52,645 nt of DNA from Candidatus Gastranaerophilales bacterium (GTDB lineage Bacteria > Cyanobacteriota > Vampirovibrionia > Gastranaerophilales > Gastranaerophilaceae): NCBI GenBank assembly GCA_944323395.1, contig CALUSI010000016.1:1-52645 (forward strand), in the 5' to 3' direction. The notes under the pieces are model-generated. The model did no database searches and was not told where the DNA came from. It saw only the letters and a list, made by a program, of their open reading frames with translations. Positions within the stretch are counted from its first letter, which is position 1, and each line of letters begins with the position of its first letter. Positions 24,290 through 32,536 of this stretch are shown piece after piece. The position numbers and the translations under genes are program-made.

Positions 24290-24826
24290 TTACATATATA
24301 ATAAGTTATCTCTTAGTATTGCAAGACATTCTTTTTTATCAGTAGTGATGTTTTGTTTTTTTCCGTTCTTGTCGATGAAAATCATATTGTATTTTCCTGG
24401 TTCGACTTCCTTTATTGCTCCACGAGTTAAACTTCTGTTCTTTAACAAGTTTTCTTCATTCATAAATCTTGTTATTTCATGTGATTTTTCATCATTTTGT
24501 CGAATGTTAATTATATATACTTTTTCAAGATCTTTTACAGGTCGAATGTCAACAGTTCCTAAGCTTAATATAACAGGTCGAATAAGAACTGAACCATTTG
24601 ATAATTTTGTTCCTGAATGAAATTGAATATCAAATAATTCTTCATTAGATAATTTTGTTAGGTTCGGATAATAACTTTGAGATGATGCAATTGTTATACC
24701 TTTGGGAAGCCCATATAAATCTCGTGGTGAATATCCATAATCTTTTTGTTTCGTATTTTTTCGTGTTTCTCTTCTCTGATTTCTATAGTTTGGACTGCCA
24801 ACAACATTAATATTTGATATAGTCAT
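24290..24826 (-). CDS. Hypothetical protein
   Basis: 178 residues from the ATG at 24826, chosen because GGAG lies 8 nt upstream; a GTG at 24832 is too close to it. The N-terminus MTISNINVVGSPNYRNQRRE is basic and polar. The middle has 'GLPKGITIASSQSYYPNLTK', and the C-terminal half is a mixed alpha/beta domain (YNMIFIDKNGKKQNITTD). There is no signal peptide, membrane helix or catalytic motif. Its opening resembles the short N-terminal lead-ins of the other orphan proteins here. Function unknown. Confidence 0.7.
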   Translation of the reverse strand: MTISNINVVGSPNYRNQRRETRKNTKQKDYGYSPRDLYGLPKGITIASSQSYYPNLTKLSNEELFDIQFHSGTKLSNGSVLIRPVILSLGTVDIRPVKDLEKVYIINIRQNDEKSHEITRFMNEENLLKNRSLTRGAIKEVEPGKYNMIFIDKNGKKQNITTDKKECLAILRDNLLYM

Positions 24827-24906
24827 TTGCACTTCTCCAATATTTAGAACACTTACTTTTGTCCTAAGTATTCAAGAAAAACTTTTTTGCTGGGACTTTG
24901 TAATAT

Positions 24907-24935
24907 TTGAAACTTTTATTACTATTTGTTACAAT
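24907..24935 (+). promoter_or_regulatory. Candidate rimI promoter
   Basis: TTGAAA (24907-24912), a 17-bp spacer and TACAAT (24930-24935). An in-frame TTG that could extend the downstream gene is in fact this -35 box, which argues for the start at 24955. The expected transcript start falls at or beside the ribosome site (24940-24945), so the assignment is tentative. Confidence 0.45.
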
Positions 24936-24954
24936 TCACAAGGGATATTATTAT

Positions 24955-25482
24955 ATGCAAAAATACAAAATTAAAAAAATGACGGCGAATGATATTGATG
25001 ATGTCTTTTTTATTGAAAAACTTGTTCACCCTAAACATCATTGGTCAAAAGAATCGTTCTATAATGAACTAGCCAATAATCTTGCTTATTATTACTGTGT
25101 AAAAGATGAAAAAGAATGTGTTAAAGCATATATAGGATTTTGGCAAATAATAGATGAAGCACATATAACAACTTTGGCTGTCCATCCTGATTGCAGAAGA
25201 AAACAATTAGCGCAGATTCTTCTTATAAAAACAATAGAGGATTGTTATAAAAATATGGTTAAATATATTACTCTTGAAGTTAGAGAAAGTAATCTTCCTG
25301 CTATTTTGTTATATGAAAAATTTTTATTTGAATATATAGGAATGAGAAAAAACTACTATCAGGACAATGGTGAAAATGCTATTATTATGTTTACACAGAA
25401 TATTTGGTATGATAAGTTTAAAAATAACTTTTTGCAAATTAAAGAGGGAATTAATAAAATTATAGTGTCTTATGGTGAATAA
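24955..25482 (+). CDS. rimI: GNAT acetyltransferase, RimI-like
   Basis: 175 residues from ATG 24955, which has AAGGGA 9 nt upstream. GNAT features: 'MTANDIDDVFFIEKLVHPKH', the beta4 strand 'AHITTLAVHPDCRRKQLAQI' with a variant acetyl-CoA loop (RRKQLA instead of RrxGxG/A), and 'LEVRESNLPAILLYEKFLFEYIGMRKNYY', the RimI signature (EVRxSNxxAxxLYxkxGF..G.R..YY). RimI acetylates protein N-termini such as ribosomal S18. The missing loop glycine is unusual. A C-terminal extension (~30 aa) overlaps bioY by 11 nt. Confidence 0.85.
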   Translation: MQKYKIKKMTANDIDDVFFIEKLVHPKHHWSKESFYNELANNLAYYYCVKDEKECVKAYIGFWQIIDEAHITTLAVHPDCRRKQLAQILLIKTIEDCYKNMVKYITLEVRESNLPAILLYEKFLFEYIGMRKNYYQDNGENAIIMFTQNIWYDKFKNNFLQIKEGINKIIVSYGE

Positions 25483-26110
25483 AAGATTAAAAGCTGGAAT
25501 AAAAAAATTTCATAAATCTAATCCTCGTATAAGATTTTGTTTAGGTACTTTGGCATTGGTAACCATAAGTATTATGTTTCTTATCATTGCTACATTTACT
25601 CAAATTAAGATTAATTTTAATATTCCTGAAAGCGGAATTATTTCCTATTTAAAGTTTGAATATATTCCTCAAATTCCGGTTGTTTTATTTATATCGGCTA
25701 TTTTGGGTGAATGTTGGGGGCTTTTAACAGTTCTTTTATATATTCTTTTAGGTTTTTGTTTTGTTCCTGTTTTTGCTCTTGGAGGAGGTTTTTCCTATGT
25801 TTTTCAATATAATTTCGGATATATTTTTGGATATATTTTCGCTGTATTACTTGTTTCAAAAGAACTAAAAAGTGGAAATTCTTTATTAAATATATTGCTT
25901 GCTGTATTTTATGGTGTTTTTATTATTCATTTAATAGGTATTTTATATCTGTCTATAATCGCTATATTAAGACATGATGGGGTTGATTTTATTCGAAATA
26001 TGATTTACTTTCAATCATTTTCCAAAATTCTCTATGATATAGTTTTTGGCTTTATTGCAATCTTAATCGCAAAAGGTTGCCGAAAACTTTTATGGATAAT
26101 AATGGGATGA
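25472..26110 (+). CDS. bioY: BioY family biotin transporter substrate-binding subunit
   Basis: 212 residues with about six membrane helices. The BioY-type sequence 'LLTVLLYILLGFCFVPVFALGGGFSYVFQYNFGYIFGYIFA' matches the family's LlYlllGaiGlPVFagggGG...GPTgGYL.GF pattern with a loosened glycine region. BioY is the S component of ECF biotin transporters and works with EcfT and ATPases encoded elsewhere. It overlaps rimI by 11 nt (coupled). bioD is in the same window at 41013, but no complete biotin operon is seen. Confidence 0.82.
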   Translation: MVNKRLKAGIKKFHKSNPRIRFCLGTLALVTISIMFLIIATFTQIKINFNIPESGIISYLKFEYIPQIPVVLFISAILGECWGLLTVLLYILLGFCFVPVFALGGGFSYVFQYNFGYIFGYIFAVLLVSKELKSGNSLLNILLAVFYGVFIIHLIGILYLSIIAILRHDGVDFIRNMIYFQSFSKILYDIVFGFIAILIAKGCRKLLWIIMG

Positions 26111-26377
26111 TTAAAGTCCAAAATTCATTAAAGCTCTTACTATTATTTGTTCTGCAATTTGCAAAACAATAAAAGCTATTAATGGAGAAATATCAATCAT
26201 TCCTATTGGTGGAATAATTGCTTTAAATGGTGACATAATCGCATTATAAACCTTTATAAAAAATTTTAATGGCTCTTTTCTTGAATCAAAAATTGGAGGT
26301 AGCCAACTTAATAAAACGACAACAAGAATAATAAGATAAATTATTTTGAATAATATTGAAACTATGTAAGAAATCAT
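26111..26377 (-). CDS. YggT family membrane protein
   Basis: 88 residues with two membrane helices (about 8-26 and 64-84) and the family's middle segment 'WLPPIFDSRKEPLKFFIKVYNAIMSPFKAIIPPIG'. YggT proteins are small envelope proteins; in Cyanobacteria and plastids relatives (Ycf19/CCB3 type) help assemble membrane proteins, and elsewhere they lie by division genes. It has a good AAAGGAG site and sits 11 nt after mtnP in the same direction. Confidence 0.88.
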   Translation of the reverse strand: MISYIVSILFKIIYLIILVVVLLSWLPPIFDSRKEPLKFFIKVYNAIMSPFKAIIPPIGMIDISPLIAFIVLQIAEQIIVRALMNFGL

Positions 26378-26388
26378 ATTTTTCTCCT

Positions 26389-27198
26389 TTATGAAGTATG
26401 AGATATGTTATAGCATTCACAATGATCTCTTTCAACAGGAATATTTTCTATAATTGCGACTAATAATTTCTTTAAGTTTGCAATGTTTGATTTGAATACT
26501 TGCATAACTTCTTGATGTGTTACAGGTGGAACATCCCCTACTAAACCAGCATCGTAATCTGTAATTAGAGCTATGGTTATTGGACACATATCAAGTTCGT
26601 GTACTAGATGTACTTCGGGATATTGGCTCATATTTATAACTTCCCATCCTTGATTTGTGAAAAATTTTGATTCGGCTTTTGTAGAGAATCTTGGACCGTT
26701 TATGATAACAACAGTACCTGTTTCGTGCACTGTTATTCCAAGTTTTTTTGCTTGCGTAATTGCAATTCCTCTTAATTCAGGACAATATGGATCAGCTGCA
26801 CTTGGATGTATACATTTTGGACCTTCAAAAAATGTGTTTTTTCTTCCGTCTGTCCAATCAACAAATTGATCGCATATTACAAAATCACCTGGTTTTACGT
26901 GCTTTTGTAAACTTCCTGCTGCACAAGGAGAAATTACTCTTGTACAACCTAATGATTTTAATGCCCAAACATTTGCTCTATAGTTAACTGTATGAGGTAA
27001 AAATCTATGATCTCTTCCATGTCTTGGTATAAAAGCTACTTTTTTTCCAAATAGTTCACCAATTGTAATTGGATCTGAAGGTTTTCCATATGGGGTATCA
27101 ATTGTTACCTCTTGAACGTTTGTTCCTGATTCTTCAAAGAAACTGTAAAATCCACTTCCGCCTATGATACCAATTTGAGCTGTTATTTTTTTACTCAT
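26389..27198 (-). CDS. mtnP: S-methyl-5'-thioadenosine phosphorylase
   Basis: 269 residues from the ATG at 27198, which has AAGGAG just upstream; a longer frame upstream is leader. Motifs: 'IGIIGGSGFYSFFEE', 'FIPRHGRDHRFLPHTVNYRANVWALK', 'SPCAAGSLQKHVKPGDFVICDQFVD' and 'NMSQYPEVHLVHELDMCP'. These are typical MTAP/purine nucleoside phosphorylase signatures. MtnP cleaves methylthioadenosine with phosphate in methionine salvage. Conserved NMSxxPE supports the MTA subfamily. It is followed by yggT. Confidence 0.94.
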   Translation of the reverse strand: MSKKITAQIGIIGGSGFYSFFEESGTNVQEVTIDTPYGKPSDPITIGELFGKKVAFIPRHGRDHRFLPHTVNYRANVWALKSLGCTRVISPCAAGSLQKHVKPGDFVICDQFVDWTDGRKNTFFEGPKCIHPSAADPYCPELRGIAITQAKKLGITVHETGTVVIINGPRFSTKAESKFFTNQGWEVINMSQYPEVHLVHELDMCPITIALITDYDAGLVGDVPPVTHQEVMQVFKSNIANLKKLLVAIIENIPVERDHCECYNISHTS

Positions 27199-27262
27199 AC
27201 TATTCTCCTTAAAATACAGATAATTATTTTGTAACATGGAAAAGTAGAATATACAAGCAACA

Positions 27263-27293
27263 AAAAAGGACTGAATATTCAGCCCTTTTTTTA
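27263..27293. terminator. Terminator downstream of the pilin gene
   Basis: AAAAAAGG-CTGAATATTCAG-CCCTTTTTTT forms a nearly perfect stem with T-runs on both strands. It separates the pilin gene from mtnP. Confidence 0.85.
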
Positions 27294-27306
27294 TTATAAT
27301 CATAAC

Positions 27307-27897
27307 TTATTGCATTTTACCTGCAGTTACTTGAAGTGAATTTTCAATTAATTCGTTTTCAAAATCAAAGTTTTCGCTATCTGTACTTTCTGGAGTATCG
27401 ACTTTTCCATCATATCCAACTCTGATTTGTAAACCGGTTCCATCTCCGATTTTTCCTCTTTTCGCAGCTATTGACTGTAATTCTCTGGTTCCTAAAGCAC
27501 GATCAACATAGATGGTACGAGTATCATCCGTAAATTTGCCTTCTAAACCCCAGTATCTTATACCATCTGTCGTTATAAAGTTTGGATTGACATATGATGA
27601 CGGTCCAACGCAATCAATTCTTCCTGATGTATTTAGTGCATCAGCAATAGCTTCACAAAAATCTTCATCTTCTATATTTTCGTCTTTCCAATATGCTGAA
27701 GAATTAGCAGCCATAGAATACAAAGTTGAATCCATTGCATTTGAAATAGCGCTTTGCATATTGTATAAAGCTTTCTTATACGTTATTCTATCCTTATCAG
27801 GTCTTACGTTATCAATGACAGGTATCAATATTGCAGCCAAAACACCAATGATTGCCAGTGTGATAAGTGCTTCTGAAAGAGTAAATGCTTTTTTCAT
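27307..27897 (-). CDS. Type IV pilin/type II secretion pseudopilin-like protein
   Basis: 196 residues. A very short leader, MKKA, precedes FTLSEALITLAIIGVLAAIL, the prepilin peptidase and N-methylation motif with glutamate at +5. The globular domain is rich in Asp, Ser and Thr and has two Cys (in 'EDFCEAIADALNTSGRIDCVG') able to form a disulfide. It may be a minor pilin or pseudopilin processed by PilD. No assembly genes are adjacent. Confidence 0.9.
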   Translation of the reverse strand: MKKAFTLSEALITLAIIGVLAAILIPVIDNVRPDKDRITYKKALYNMQSAISNAMDSTLYSMAANSSAYWKDENIEDEDFCEAIADALNTSGRIDCVGPSSYVNPNFITTDGIRYWGLEGKFTDDTRTIYVDRALGTRELQSIAAKRGKIGDGTGLQIRVGYDGKVDTPESTDSENFDFENELIENSLQVTAGKMQ

Positions 27898-28059
27898 TTA
27901 TTTTTTCCTTATACTCACATAAAGTGACCTTTTGTATGTACTACTAATATAATACCACATTTTTTTATTTTCAACTCGTTTATTCTTATGAAGATATATT
28001 AAAAATTAATTTTTTTTTATCAATTGTTACATTTTTGAAAATAAAAATGAAAACATTAC

Positions 28060-28088
28060 TTGATATAAAATTTTTAGGTGTATATAAT
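28060..28088 (+). promoter_or_regulatory. rpmE promoter
   Basis: TTGATA (28060-28065), a 17-bp spacer and TATAAT (28083-28088): a near-consensus sigma-70 promoter 36 bp before the rpmE ATG. Confidence 0.8.
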
Positions 28089-28124
28089 TCAATAGCTGAT
28101 AATAAATTATAGAGGTATATAGAA

Positions 28125-28325
28125 ATGAAAAAAGAAATACATCCTGATTACAAGAAAACAGTTATAAAATGTGTGTGTGGTAATGAAATTGAAACTGGTT
28201 CTGTTGTTGAAAACTTAACAGTTGAAATTTGTAATAATTGTCATCCGTTTTATACTGGAAATCAGAAAGTCGTTGATACAGAAGGTAGAATTGAAAAATT
28301 CAAAAAACGTTATCAACAAAAATAG
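28125..28325 (+). CDS. rpmE: Ribosomal protein bL31 (zinc-binding type)
   Basis: 66 residues, opening [20 protein letters not shown], with CxC at 16-18 and CNNC in '[15 protein letters not shown]', the zinc-containing L31 form. The C-terminal '[15 protein letters not shown]' is a family hallmark. It sits at the 50S central protuberance and bridges to the 30S head. It has its own strong promoter and terminator. Confidence 0.96.
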   Translation: MKKEIHPDYKKTVIKCVCGNEIETGSVVENLTVEICNNCHPFYTGNQKVVDTEGRIEKFKKRYQQK

Positions 28326-28331
28326 CTTTTT

Positions 28332-28365
28332 CTGTGCTTGTATTAATACAAGCACAGATTTTTTA
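28332..28365 (+). terminator. rpmE terminator
   Basis: CTGTGCTTGTA and TACAAGCACAG form an 11-bp stem, followed by a T-run. A second weaker hairpin, ACCCGC...GTGGGTTTTT, follows at 28367-28388, before thyX. Confidence 0.9.
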
Positions 28366-28408
28366 TACCCGCTGAAAAGTGGGTTTTTGCGTATAATGGA
28401 GGGTCAAT

Positions 28409-29107
28409 ATGGATAAGGATAAATATGCTCAAGTAAGGTTGATTTCAAAACCTCAAAATATGTTAAAAACTATTTATACAGCATGCAGAACTTGTTATAG
28501 TGCTGACTCTCCAATTAATATATATGATTGTGATTCTGCTCAAGATGAAGAAAAAATGTTAAAACTAATAAGCAGAGTTGTTTCTTCCGGACACTATTCT
28601 ACGATTGAACATATTCAAGTTAGTTTTGCAATAAGCAATATATCAAGAGCTTGCTCTCATCAACTTGTCAGACACAGGCATATGTCTTTTTCTCAAAAAT
28701 CTCAAAGATATGTTAAAGAGAAAGGTCAATTTGACTATCTAACACCGGATACTATTGAAAATAATCAGGAATTAAAACAAAAATTTGATGAATTTATGGG
28801 GAAAATATCAGAATTTTATTTAGAACTTACACAGGCTGGAATACCTGCTGAGGATGCTAGAGCGGTATTGCCAAATGCAACATCAACATCAATGGTTGCT
28901 AGTTTGAATTTACGAGAACTTATTCATCTTGCAAATTTAAGATTGTGTACAAGAGCTCAAAAAGAAATTCGAATTCTTGTTAAAAGAATGTGTGATGCAT
29001 TAATTGAAGAAGAACCTTGGCTAAAAGATTATCTCGTTCCGAAATGTGAAAGATTTGGTTTCTGTGATGAAGATAAATCTTGTGGAAGAATGCCAACTAG
29101 AGGATAG
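28409..29107 (+). CDS. thyX: Flavin-dependent thymidylate synthase
   Basis: 232 residues with the ThyX motif RHRxxSxxxxSQR as [14 protein letters not shown]. Also present are '[24 protein letters not shown]' before it and '[31 protein letters not shown]' after it. ThyX makes dTMP from dUMP with FAD and methylene-tetrahydrofolate. The ribosome site GGAGGG lies 7 nt upstream of the ATG. TATAAT at 28392-28397 may be its -10. prfA starts 5 nt after the stop. Confidence 0.96.
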   Translation: MDKDKYAQVRLISKPQNMLKTIYTACRTCYSADSPINIYDCDSAQDEEKMLKLISRVVSSGHYSTIEHIQVSFAISNISRACSHQLVRHRHMSFSQKSQRYVKEKGQFDYLTPDTIENNQELKQKFDEFMGKISEFYLELTQAGIPAEDARAVLPNATSTSMVASLNLRELIHLANLRLCTRAQKEIRILVKRMCDALIEEEPWLKDYLVPKCERFGFCDEDKSCGRMPTRG

Positions 29108-29112
29108 TTATT

Positions 29113-30195
29113 ATGAAAGACATGCTAGATAAAATCTTACAAATTGAAAGTAAGTATATTGAATTGGGGCAAATATTATCAGACCCTGAAGTTATACAAG
29201 ATTATAACAGATTTAAGACTCTTTCTAAACAGAGAAAGGCAATGGAAGAAACTGTAGAAACATATCACGCTTGGAAAGATGCTGATACTGCTGTTAAAGA
29301 TGCGCAAGAACTATTAAAGAATGAATCAGATGAATCAATGCGTCAATTTTTGCACGATGAAATTTCCGCAAATGAAAAGAAAATGGAAGAACTGAAAGAA
29401 AAGATGAAAGTTCTTTTATTGCCTCGAGATCCGATGGATGATAAAGATATTATGCTTGAAATTAGAGGGTCAGCTGGCGGAGATGAAGCAAATATATTTG
29501 CAGGTGATTTAATGAGAATGTATTTGAGATATGCTGATAAACAAGGTTGGCAGACACAGATACTTTCTAAAACTGATTGTGAAGCAGGTGGTGTTTCTGA
29601 AGTTATTATTTCAATTAAAGGAGATAGTATTTATTCTAAGTTGAAATATGAGTCAGGTGTTCATAGAGTGCAAAGAGTTCCTGCAACAGAATCTCAAGGA
29701 AGAGTTCATACCTCAACAGCAACAGTTGCTGTTATGCCTGAAGTTGATGATGTTGAAGTTGAATTAAATATGAATGATATTGAAATTACAACTGCAAGAA
29801 GTGGTGGTGCCGGTGGTCAAAATGTTAATAAAGTTGAAACTGCAGCAAGAGTATTTCATAAGCCGACAGGAATTATGATTTTTTGTACAGAAGAACGTTC
29901 TCAACTTCAAAATAAAGAACGTGCTCTTCAAATATTGAAAGCAAAGCTTTATGATATGGAAGTTCAAAAACAAATGAAAGAAGTTACTGACTTAAGACGT
30001 TCTCAAGTCGGTACAGGAGATAGAAGTGAACGTATAAGAACATATAACTTCCCTCAAGGACGACTTACTGATCACAGAATTGGACAGAACCTTAATGTTT
30101 GGACTGTAATTGATGGAGATTTGGATGAATTAATAGGGCTATTAATGGCTCATGATCAAAAACTTAAATTAGAAAAATTAGCAGAGATTAATTAA
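29113..30195 (+). CDS. prfA: Peptide chain release factor 1
   Basis: 360 residues, normal for RF1. The GGQ loop is in '[19 protein letters not shown]' and '[20 protein letters not shown]' is the stop-codon-reading domain, with the family PxT read as PAT. RF1 terminates at UAA and UAG. The GGQ glutamine is the target of PrmC encoded at 9891. It is cotranscribed with thyX. The last codons lie inside the terminator stem. Confidence 0.97.
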   Translation: MKDMLDKILQIESKYIELGQILSDPEVIQDYNRFKTLSKQRKAMEETVETYHAWKDADTAVKDAQELLKNESDESMRQFLHDEISANEKKMEELKEKMKVLLLPRDPMDDKDIMLEIRGSAGGDEANIFAGDLMRMYLRYADKQGWQTQILSKTDCEAGGVSEVIISIKGDSIYSKLKYESGVHRVQRVPATESQGRVHTSTATVAVMPEVDDVEVELNMNDIEITTARSGGAGGQNVNKVETAARVFHKPTGIMIFCTEERSQLQNKERALQILKAKLYDMEVQKQMKEVTDLRRSQVGTGDRSERIRTYNFPQGRLTDHRIGQNLNVWTVIDGDLDELIGLLMAHDQKLKLEKLAEIN

Positions 30196-30211
30196 TCTCT
30201 GCTAATTTTTT
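30178..30211. terminator. Bidirectional terminator overlapping the prfA stop
   Basis: TTAGCAGAGATTAA and its reverse complement run back to back (30178-30205), followed by TTTTTT. The left arm encodes the last residues and stop of prfA. On the minus strand it can end the orphan gene at 30210. Confidence 0.85.
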
Positions 30212-30908
30212 ATTTGTAGCTTGCTTCTGCTTGAATTCTATTTAATTGTTCAGTTTGTTGTATTGGTAAAGAGTAAAATTCGCCTGAATAAATTCCCCAA
30301 GGTCTTGTTGTAACTACTCCATTTCTTAATGCTTGAGGATTAATATTTAATTTTTTGATTACACTTTTGGTATCTTCAAGATTTTCTGCGTCGCATATTA
30401 TGTTTCCATTAAGTTGTTGTAACCCGTTTAAATCTTTTAATTTAGTGAATAATGGGATGACTAAATCTCCTCTTATTTTTTTGACACTACAAAGATTTTC
30501 CAAATTTGAACCGGTTAAATCACAATAGCCTTTAATCTCTGTTACTCCGTCTAAAAGTTTTTCTTCGTCAATTCCGGCTATATCAAATGAAAAACTGCTA
30601 AATGGCCATCTATAATGGCTTATTGATTTACTTCCATTTTCATTATATTCAACTTCTATTCCTAATATATCGAATATTTCATCATTAGATTTACCTTTTA
30701 TTAAAGTTTGAAACTCTTGTAAATCTTCCTTTGTGCATAATATACGTTTATGTGGTGGAGTTGGTTTAGTATGATATTCGATAGTGAGATTATTTTCCCT
30801 TAGAAATTTTGCCTTTTGTTCTTCTTCAGCTAATGTTGCTAAAGACTTATTGTTCATTGCTCTTTTTATAATGTGCTTTGTGTCGCAAGCAGGGTGAATT
30901 AGACTCAT
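30210..30908 (-). CDS. Hypothetical protein with leucine-rich-like repeats
   Basis: 232 residues with AGGAG before the ATG. The middle (about 110-175) has LRR-like strands: 'VTEIKGYCDLTGSNLENLCS', 'VKKIRGDLVIP', 'LFTKLKDLNGLQQLNGNIIC'. Irregular solenoids of this kind bind proteins. The N-terminal third is basic and helical with no signal peptide. The C-terminal 'RPWGIYSGEFYSLPIQQTEQ' has no match I know. It is convergent with prfA across a shared terminator. Function unknown. Confidence 0.72.
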   Translation of the reverse strand: MSLIHPACDTKHIIKRAMNNKSLATLAEEEQKAKFLRENNLTIEYHTKPTPPHKRILCTKEDLQEFQTLIKGKSNDEIFDILGIEVEYNENGSKSISHYRWPFSSFSFDIAGIDEEKLLDGVTEIKGYCDLTGSNLENLCSVKKIRGDLVIPLFTKLKDLNGLQQLNGNIICDAENLEDTKSVIKKLNINPQALRNGVVTTRPWGIYSGEFYSLPIQQTEQLNRIQAEASYK

Positions 30909-31069
30909 TTATAATCTCCTTTTTTATTTCTGTAAAAAAGATGAATGTAAAAAAATGTTATTTTAAGCCTTGAATGTAATATATTGTTACAAATACTTTT
31001 TAATAAATAGTTAATATTTTCTATTTTATATGTAGAATGTTTTTGTGGGAATTTTGATTGGGAAAATAG

Positions 31070-32002
31070 ATGCAGGAATTTAAACATTATCCTGTAATGT
31101 TAAAAGAAGCAGTAGGGGCGCTTGAATGTCAAGATGGCAAGCTATATATTGATGCGACGCTTGGTGGCGGAGGATATAGTGAACTTATTTTGCAAAAAAT
31201 TTCTCCTAATGGCAGATTAATTTCTTTTGATGTAGATTCTGATGCAATTTCTGCTGCATCTGAAAAGCTAAAAGATTACGAAAATTTAATTATTGTAAAC
31301 GATTCTTATACAAACATTAAGAAATATTTAGCTGAAAATAATATAAAAGAAATTACTGGCGGAATTGTTTTTGATTTGGGTGCTTCTGTCCCTCAATTGA
31401 CTTCAAAGAAAAGGGGTTTCAGCTTTTTAAGTGATTCAAAATTAGACATGAGGTTTAATCAATCGGCTAATTTTACAGCTTATGATGTTGTTAATGATTA
31501 TAAAGAGGATGAATTGGTTCGTATTTTTAGTGAATACGGCGAAGAAAGGTTCTCAAAACGAATTGCTAAGAAAATAGTAGAAACTAGAAAAAAGGAAAAA
31601 ATTGAAACAACAAAAGACCTTGTTGGTATTGTGTTTGAGGCAACTCCAAGAATAAAATCCAGAATTCATCCGGCTACAAGAGTTTTTCAAGCTATAAGAA
31701 TAGAAGTTAATCATGAACTTGACAACATAAAAAATACTTTAAATGATGTGCTTACATTATTAGGAAATAATGCTATACTGTCAGTAGTAACTTTCCATTC
31801 TTTGGAGGATAGAATAGTTAAAAATTTTATTAAATACTATTCTAGAGAATGGATGGGGACGGATGGGATGTTTGATTATAATCCGCCTTTGCTGGAGCAG
31901 ATAAATAAAAAACCGATAACTGCTAGTGAAGAGGAAATTAAAATCAATCCGCCTTCAAGGTCTGCAAAACTTAGAATAGCAAGAAGAATAAATAAAAATT
32001 AA
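31070..32002 (+). CDS. rsmH: 16S rRNA m4C1402 methyltransferase
   Basis: 310 residues of the MraW/RsmH family: 'HYPVMLKEAVGALECQDGKL' (H-x-PVml.E), SAM loop 'IDATLGGGGYSELIL', 'FDLGASVPQLTSKKRGFSFL' (family FDlGvSs.QLd...RGFSF), 'LDMRFNQ' and 'VVTFHSLEDRIVK'. The common S-S-x-Q is changed to A-S-V-P-Q. RsmH methylates C1402 in the decoding centre and customarily heads the division/cell-wall (dcw) cluster, as it does here. Confidence 0.96.
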   Translation: MQEFKHYPVMLKEAVGALECQDGKLYIDATLGGGGYSELILQKISPNGRLISFDVDSDAISAASEKLKDYENLIIVNDSYTNIKKYLAENNIKEITGGIVFDLGASVPQLTSKKRGFSFLSDSKLDMRFNQSANFTAYDVVNDYKEDELVRIFSEYGEERFSKRIAKKIVETRKKEKIETTKDLVGIVFEATPRIKSRIHPATRVFQAIRIEVNHELDNIKNTLNDVLTLLGNNAILSVVTFHSLEDRIVKNFIKYYSREWMGTDGMFDYNPPLLEQINKKPITASEEEIKINPPSRSAKLRIARRINKN

Positions 32003-32021
32003 TCAAAAGGGGAGACATTAA

Positions 32022-32468
32022 TTGAGCAGAAGTTCAATAAAGTATATTGATAGAACATATATATATGGGCAACAGATAATGCAGGAGACTGTTACTAACC
32101 CTGTTATTTATGGTCGTTTCCCTAAAGTTATAAATACGAAGTCTCCGATTGAAAAAATAAACAAACTTTTAAGTTCTGTCTTATTACTTTTGGTTCTTTT
32201 GTCTTTGGTTAGCTATTATTTTGTTTCTGATGGACAAAGAACTATGAATAGTTTAACAAGAGAAATAGTTGCCTTGAGTAATGAAAATATTGAACTTCAA
32301 AATAAAATAGATAATCTTCATTCTTTTAATAGGGTTGATTCAATAATAAAAGGTAATTCAACTTTGGATACAGCAAAGAAAGTTATAGAAATACCGGCTG
32401 TTAATGTTGTATCGGTTCCTAAGCTTAAACCAATACCTGTAAATTATAACTGGTCAATCGGTTACTAG
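32022..32468 (+). CDS. FtsL/DivIC-like cell-division protein
   Basis: 148 residues from TTG 32022, after AAAAGGGGAG. One membrane helix (about 50-68, SSVLLLLVLLSLVSYYFV) precedes a short periplasmic coiled coil (TREIVALSNENIELQNKIDNL). This topology and position between rsmH and ftsI match FtsL, the small scaffold that links FtsB and FtsQ to the FtsWI synthase. Sequence identity in this family is always low, so the call rests on context and architecture. Confidence 0.75.
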   Translation: MSRSSIKYIDRTYIYGQQIMQETVTNPVIYGRFPKVINTKSPIEKINKLLSSVLLLLVLLSLVSYYFVSDGQRTMNSLTREIVALSNENIELQNKIDNLHSFNRVDSIIKGNSTLDTAKKVIEIPAVNVVSVPKLKPIPVNYNWSIGY

Positions 32469-32536
32469 GTTAAGTTAAGTTAAATTGTTTAAACAATTCG
32501 TATATTGTGATACCCTGTTTTTAGGGATTTTGTTGT

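Noticed and set aside
30905-31087. Minus-strand frame between the orphan gene and rsmH.
   Set aside because: It has no ribosome site, overlaps the rsmH start, and reads as AT-biased noise.
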